From Acidobacteriota bacterium (GTDB taxonomy: Bacteria > Acidobacteriota > Terriglobia > Terriglobales > Acidobacteriaceae): a stretch of DNA of 17,706 bases. A model generated the notes under the pieces. It ran no database searches, had not been told where the DNA came from, and worked only from the letters and a program-made list of their open reading frames with translations. Below are positions 14,403 through 17,706 of the stretch, in pieces. Numbering within the stretch: the first letter of the stretch is position 1; the number at the start of each line of letters is the position of its first letter. A program made the position numbers and the translations under genes. The stretch lies in assembly GCA_023441255.1 (NCBI GenBank), contig JAEZPW010000139.1, positions 1 through 17,706 of the forward strand. Direction: 5' to 3'.

Positions 14403-15620
14403 CTATTTGGCGGCGGCAGTTCCGGTCCCGGCGATCGCCTGCGCATACACTTTCTGCGCAGCGGCAACGGCATGGCCGAACTGCACGTTCAGCTGCGGCG
14501 CCACTCGCGCCAGCACCTGTTCGAGCCCGGCGATGATCCCGATCGTGTCCAGGTAATCGTAGTAGCCCAGGTGCGCGATGCGGAACATCTTGCCCTTCAT
14601 CTCGCCCTGGCCGTTTGCCACCACGGCTTCGAAGCGCTCGCGGAACTCCTTCACGATCACGCCGGAATCCATGCCCTCGGGCGGGACCACAGCTGTGAGC
14701 GCCGCGGCGGGCGCTGATGGGGCGTAGAGATCGAGTCCGAGCGCCTGGGCGGCGGCCCGCGTCATGGCGGCGCAGGTCTCGGCGTTGGCGATGAGTGCAT
14801 CGCGTCCGGCGGCGAGATCGCCTTTTCCGGCGGTGCGGATGAAATCGAGCGCGGCGGCGAGTCCGGCAACCAACGAAATGGCCGGAGTGAACGCTGTTTC
14901 GCCTTTCACCTGCGACTTGCGTTCCTTGCGCAGATCGAAGTAGTAGCTTGGCGAGTGCGGCTCCTCCATGCGCTTCCACGCGCGTTCGCTGACGGCCATG
15001 TAAGCGAGGCCTGGCGGGATCATCACGGCCTTCTGCGAGCCGCCGATGATCACATCGATACCCCAGCCGTCCACGTCTAAGCGCGTTGTGCCGAGACCGG
15101 TAATTGCATCTATGACGAGCAGCGTATTGTTGCCGCGCGAATTCGAGTGGCGAACCGCGGCGGCCACGCCTTCCACGTCGTGGCGCACGCCTGTCGAACT
15201 CTCCGTGGCCTGCATATAGACGACACGGATGCCGTGGTCTACAGCAGCGAGCTTCTGATTGATGAGCTCACTTGAGAACGTCTGTCCATAAGGCGCGCTG
15301 ACGACGTCCACTTCGCAACCGTAGGTCTTGGCGAGGTCGCGCCAGCGTTCGCCGAACTTGCCGGCGGTCAGCACCAGCACCTTGTCTCCGGGCGCTGTCA
15401 GATTCGTGACCGAAGCCTCCATCGCCCCGGTCCCGGAAGACGCCAGCAGTACTACGTCGTTTTTTGTGCCGATGAATGTCTTCAGGTCCGCCAGTGTTCT
15501 GCTGAAGAGCGCCTTGAAGTCGGCGGTGCGGTGATGAATGCCGGTTGAAGCCATGGCGGTTTGAGCCGCCGGAAGGAGGGGCGTGGGACCGGGCGTAAAG
15601 AGCCGGTTCTTACGCAACAT
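14403..15620 (-). CDS. Class V aminotransferase (serine/alanine-glyoxylate or phosphoserine type)
   Basis: A 405-residue PLP-dependent fold-type I aminotransferase. Family marks are FTPGPTPL at 8-15, the cofactor-phosphate loop SSGTGAMEAS at 61-70, Asp171 in VIDAITGLG, and the Schiff-base lysine Lys197 in IIGGSQKAVM. The C-terminal 30 or so residues are Ala-rich and longer than usual. The start has AAGGAG (15630-15635) nine bases upstream. Lying directly before serA, it is a candidate for converting phosphohydroxypyruvate to phosphoserine in place of a classical SerC. By sequence it could equally be serine-glyoxylate or alanine-glyoxylate aminotransferase, so no symbol is given. The upstream membrane-protein gene ends only 17 bases before it, which suggests cotranscription. 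Confidence 0.9.
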   Translation of the reverse strand: MLRKNRLFTPGPTPLLPAAQTAMASTGIHHRTADFKALFSRTLADLKTFIGTKNDVVLLASSGTGAMEASVTNLTAPGDKVLVLTAGKFGERWRDLAKTYGCEVDVVSAPYGQTFSSELINQKLAAVDHGIRVVYMQATESSTGVRHDVEGVAAAVRHSNSRGNNTLLVIDAITGLGTTRLDVDGWGIDVIIGGSQKAVMIPPGLAYMAVSERAWKRMEEPHSPSYYFDLRKERKSQVKGETAFTPAISLVAGLAAALDFIRTAGKGDLAAGRDALIANAETCAAMTRAAAQALGLDLYAPSAPAAALTAVVPPEGMDSGVIVKEFRERFEAVVANGQGEMKGKMFRIAHLGYYDYLDTIGIIAGLEQVLARVAPQLNVQFGHAVAAAQKVYAQAIAGTGTAAAK

Positions 15621-15637
15621 AGCTTGCTACTCCTTAT

Positions 15638-16855
15638 TTATTGCAGTCGAACGGATTGGTAATCCTTGGGCACCGCGGTGATGGTCTGATTTCCCCGCGT
15701 GAAAATAATAAGGCCTGAGCCACGGTCATTGGGAGCGCGAACGATCAGAAGGCCGTCTCCGTTTGGTTTGTCCGGCGGTGCTCCTGACCATTCGATGCTC
15801 GAAACCGACTCGCGGGGGACACGCGCCGCTATCCCTAGGTAGGTGTACCGGCTATCAAAGATCCGCGTACCGCCGCTGAGGACCACAATGCGTTTTTCGC
15901 CCGAGGGGTTCTGCAGCGCGTAAGCGACATCGCCGGCCGTGCCTTTGCCTGAAAAGTCGGCAGTAATGCGGCCCTCGACTGGGACGCCGTTCCCTCGCAG
16001 CCACGCGACTTCATCCGTGCCAAACGCTTCAGGTCCGGCGACTTTCCAGTTCTTCACGCTTGGGATCAGTCCCTTATCGGCATCGAGAATGGCATCGGGT
16101 GAGGCGGGCGCGGTCTCTTGCGGTGCGGTGATATCGGCACCCATGCCGACTCCGATGAAGATGGCGGCAATCACAGCGGCGATCCCGGCCCCGATCGCGG
16201 CTTTCATCACATAATTCTTCTCGCGCTTGATCGGTTCAACCTTGACCGTGTCGGCTCCGGGCATCTCGCGCAGCTGTACGACGATCGCCTGCATCGCCGC
16301 AAGTTGCGCCGGGACGTTGCGAATCGTCATCTCCGTCGGCGGAGCCAGGTCGATGACTTCGATTACGCCATGCGTGATCCGGACGAATGTGTGTGCCGTC
16401 TTGCACAGGGCTGAGAGCGAGGGGGTGACTTCGCCGGCAGTGAGCAGCAGCCGTGCCTGGGTAGGATGATCGGAGCGCGCTTCCACCCGGGCGTTCAGCA
16501 TCTCGTCACTGGTGCGCACTACGTGGCGCCCTTCGCGCGCGCGGGCCGAGCGTGGAGCTATGAAAAGATTGAAGTTGGCAGGGGCGCCAAGGCGGATGTC
16601 GAGCCCCGGCATGTTGTCCGCATGAGAGAAGCGGACCTGCACGGGCAGGCCCTTGGCAGACCCGTTAACGACCAGGTCCTCGCCGTCACGAAACACCTCG
16701 CCGTTCAGCTTTTTGCTGAGTTCCCGCGCGTCTTCGGCGAGATCGCGATACCCCGAGTATCTCCTCAGGTCGCGCAGATAAACGGCCACGGCCAGGAGCA
16801 CGCCCACAACGAGGGCGACGAACACCGGTAGCGCAAGTGGCGGAAGTGTTTGCAT
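15638..16855 (-). CDS. Two-segment membrane protein of unknown function
   Basis: 405 residues from the ATG at 16855, not recognised. There is one hydrophobic segment at about 8-26 and a second at about 217-239 (AAIGAGIAAVIAAIFIGVGMG). Between them is a soluble domain of some 185 residues. After the second segment a domain of about 160 residues ends in short beta-rich stretches (KRIVVLSGGTRIF, GLIIFTRGNQTITAV). An in-frame GTG at 16885 would add ten residues; neither start has a strong ribosome site, and the ATG is preferred because GGCGGG lies upstream and the membrane segment follows at once. It sits between a sigma-factor gene and the aminotransferase-serA pair on one strand. No zinc anti-sigma motif (HxxxCxxC) is seen, so an anti-sigma role has no direct support. 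Confidence 0.75.
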   Translation of the reverse strand: MQTLPPLALPVFVALVVGVLLAVAVYLRDLRRYSGYRDLAEDARELSKKLNGEVFRDGEDLVVNGSAKGLPVQVRFSHADNMPGLDIRLGAPANFNLFIAPRSARAREGRHVVRTSDEMLNARVEARSDHPTQARLLLTAGEVTPSLSALCKTAHTFVRITHGVIEVIDLAPPTEMTIRNVPAQLAAMQAIVVQLREMPGADTVKVEPIKREKNYVMKAAIGAGIAAVIAAIFIGVGMGADITAPQETAPASPDAILDADKGLIPSVKNWKVAGPEAFGTDEVAWLRGNGVPVEGRITADFSGKGTAGDVAYALQNPSGEKRIVVLSGGTRIFDSRYTYLGIAARVPRESVSSIEWSGAPPDKPNGDGLLIVRAPNDRGSGLIIFTRGNQTITAVPKDYQSVRLQ

Positions 16856-16900
16856 AGTGACAGCACACCCGCCAGCTTTCGCCACGGGCGCAACGGCGCA

Positions 16901-16938
16901 GATATCGTGAAGATATCCTTAGGTGGCGCATCATAGCA
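16901..16938 (-). promoter_or_regulatory. Possible extended -10 promoter with paired GATATC sites
   Basis: On the minus strand TGCTATGAT (16930-16938) fits an extended -10 element; no clear -35 is present. Transcription would start near 16923. Two GATATC palindromes, 16901-16906 and 16912-16917, then fall just downstream and could be an operator or a small hairpin. This would drive the membrane protein gene and perhaps the genes after it, independently of the sigma-factor gene. The rest of the 16856-17060 gap shows no gene. Confidence 0.3.
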
Positions 16939-17060
16939 CGTTTGCTGCTGGATTTACGGTGAAAGGCAGGGTTACCGCAGGTCGTGGACTATTTCCCGTG
17001 CTTTCAAGCTCTTGTCGAGAGATTCTATCCAACTAGAAAGCCGGGTGTGACAGCTGCATT

Positions 17061-17621
17061 TCAGGCCAGCGCGGTCGTGTCCCCGCCGGGAGACCCTATC
17101 GGTCCGGCCTCGTCCGATGAAGCCGCTTGCCGGTTCGCGTTCAGCTTGTAGACGGCGCGCACCAGCGCCTCTTTGGCAGACACTTCCGAGACGTTGAGGA
17201 TCTCTGCGATGGTGCTGGCCCGCAGATGTCCGTACTGCGCGAGTATGAATACCAGTCGTTCGCGCACCGACAACTCCGTGAGACCCGGCCGGCTCCCGCT
17301 CTGTTTGCCCTGTGAGGCCAGAAACTGCTGGCAGCAGCTCGCCGCGATCCGGTAGATCCACACGAACAGCGATTCGTACGCTTGTTCCGTCCCCAGTCTC
17401 TTGAAAGCCTCGACGAACACCACTTCGTAGATGTGCCGGGCCTGCTCTTCCGATTGGGTCACGTTCAGCGCGAACGCAAGCACCAGGCGGTCATAACGGG
17501 AGATGAGCTGCTGAAATGCGCGTCTGTCGCCCTGGCGCGCAGCCCTAACCAGGTCCGGCTCGCGCGACGACATCTCGCCCGAGCTAGAGGCCCAGTTTGT
17601 CGTACTCGCCCAGTGAGCCAT
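17061..17621 (-). CDS. Sigma-70-family RNA polymerase sigma factor (ECF-like)
   Basis: A 186-residue transcription initiation factor with two sigma domains only. Region 2 covers about 23-102 (DLVRAARQGDRRAFQQLISRY, then ESLFVWIYRIAASCCQQFL), recognising the -10. Region 4 covers about 114-164, with helix-turn-helix ASTIAEILNVSEVSAKEALVRAVYKL for the -35. The linker is short, near 12 residues. Family matches in region 2 are clear (GD..AF..L...Y, W.YRIA), while region 4 is more diverged than usual. The start at 17621 is chosen because GGAG (17628-17631) lies six bases upstream; an upstream ATG in the same frame at 17672 and a later one near residue 17 are alternatives. The gene downstream on the same strand encodes a membrane protein. 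No anti-sigma factor is recognisable. Confidence 0.8.
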   Translation of the reverse strand: MAHWASTTNWASSSGEMSSREPDLVRAARQGDRRAFQQLISRYDRLVLAFALNVTQSEEQARHIYEVVFVEAFKRLGTEQAYESLFVWIYRIAASCCQQFLASQGKQSGSRPGLTELSVRERLVFILAQYGHLRASTIAEILNVSEVSAKEALVRAVYKLNANRQAASSDEAGPIGSPGGDTTALA

Positions 17622-17706
17622 TGCGAACTCCACCTGCCGACGTAAGCAAAGCCGTTCTTGGATTGTGCGCACGTTGCACGTGCCGCGTAATCTGGTTGTG
17701 TAGCGC

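Noticed and set aside
17622..17706. Promoter of the sigma-factor gene, with GCACGT-type palindromes near 17663-17682
   Set aside because: No convincing -35/-10 pair could be placed, and the palindromes are short enough to arise by chance.

Overview
The window looks like chromosomal DNA of an Acidobacteriota-type Gram-negative bacterium. The coding sequence is GC-rich. A lipoprotein carries BIG2-like Ig domains in the VTISPTSATVGVGETSQF style common in that phylum. Intergenic regions carry small palindromic and GTACCGAGT-type repeats. The assignment is inference from style; there is no rRNA or marker gene here to prove it.

Region 1 (1-4777) concerns the cell envelope. On the minus strand lie a SurA/PrsA-like peptidyl-prolyl isomerase lipoprotein and a DsbA-like thioredoxin-fold lipoprotein, separated by a repeat-filled 302-base gap. 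Divergent from them is a 673-residue lipoprotein with two Ig-like domains and four copies of an acidic/glycine-rich repeat of about 110 residues.

Region 2 (4860-12599) is the unusual part. A giant plus-strand gene (1738 residues) encodes TPR-type helical repeats interrupted near the N terminus by a C39-like cysteine-peptidase domain with Cys, His and Asp all present, and it ends in a short hydrophobic tail. It has its own strong promoter (TATAAT). It is flanked on both sides, on the opposite strand, by radical SAM enzymes with extra C-terminal cysteine clusters. Just upstream of the second enzyme is an 83-residue ORF with a signal-peptide-like N terminus and a C-terminal cysteine. A peptide-modification or peptide-processing function is a hypothesis, not a demonstration.

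Region 3 (12678-17621) is all on the minus strand: a sigma-70-family (ECF-like) factor, a membrane protein of unknown function, a class V aminotransferase, and D-3-phosphoglycerate dehydrogenase (SerA), leading into the 83-residue ORF and the second radical SAM gene. The aminotransferase and SerA give the first two steps from 3-phosphoglycerate towards serine, if the aminotransferase accepts phosphohydroxypyruvate. Spacing allows a membrane protein-aminotransferase-SerA-ORF83-radical SAM transcript.

No tRNA, rRNA, CRISPR, insertion sequence or phage gene was seen. Non-coding structure is rich: two nearly identical GGGACGGGGC hairpins at gene ends, another hairpin at the left edge, a decaying tandem array at 17-145, a 21-base repeat family at 1298-1550, and a long stem at 14308-14389.
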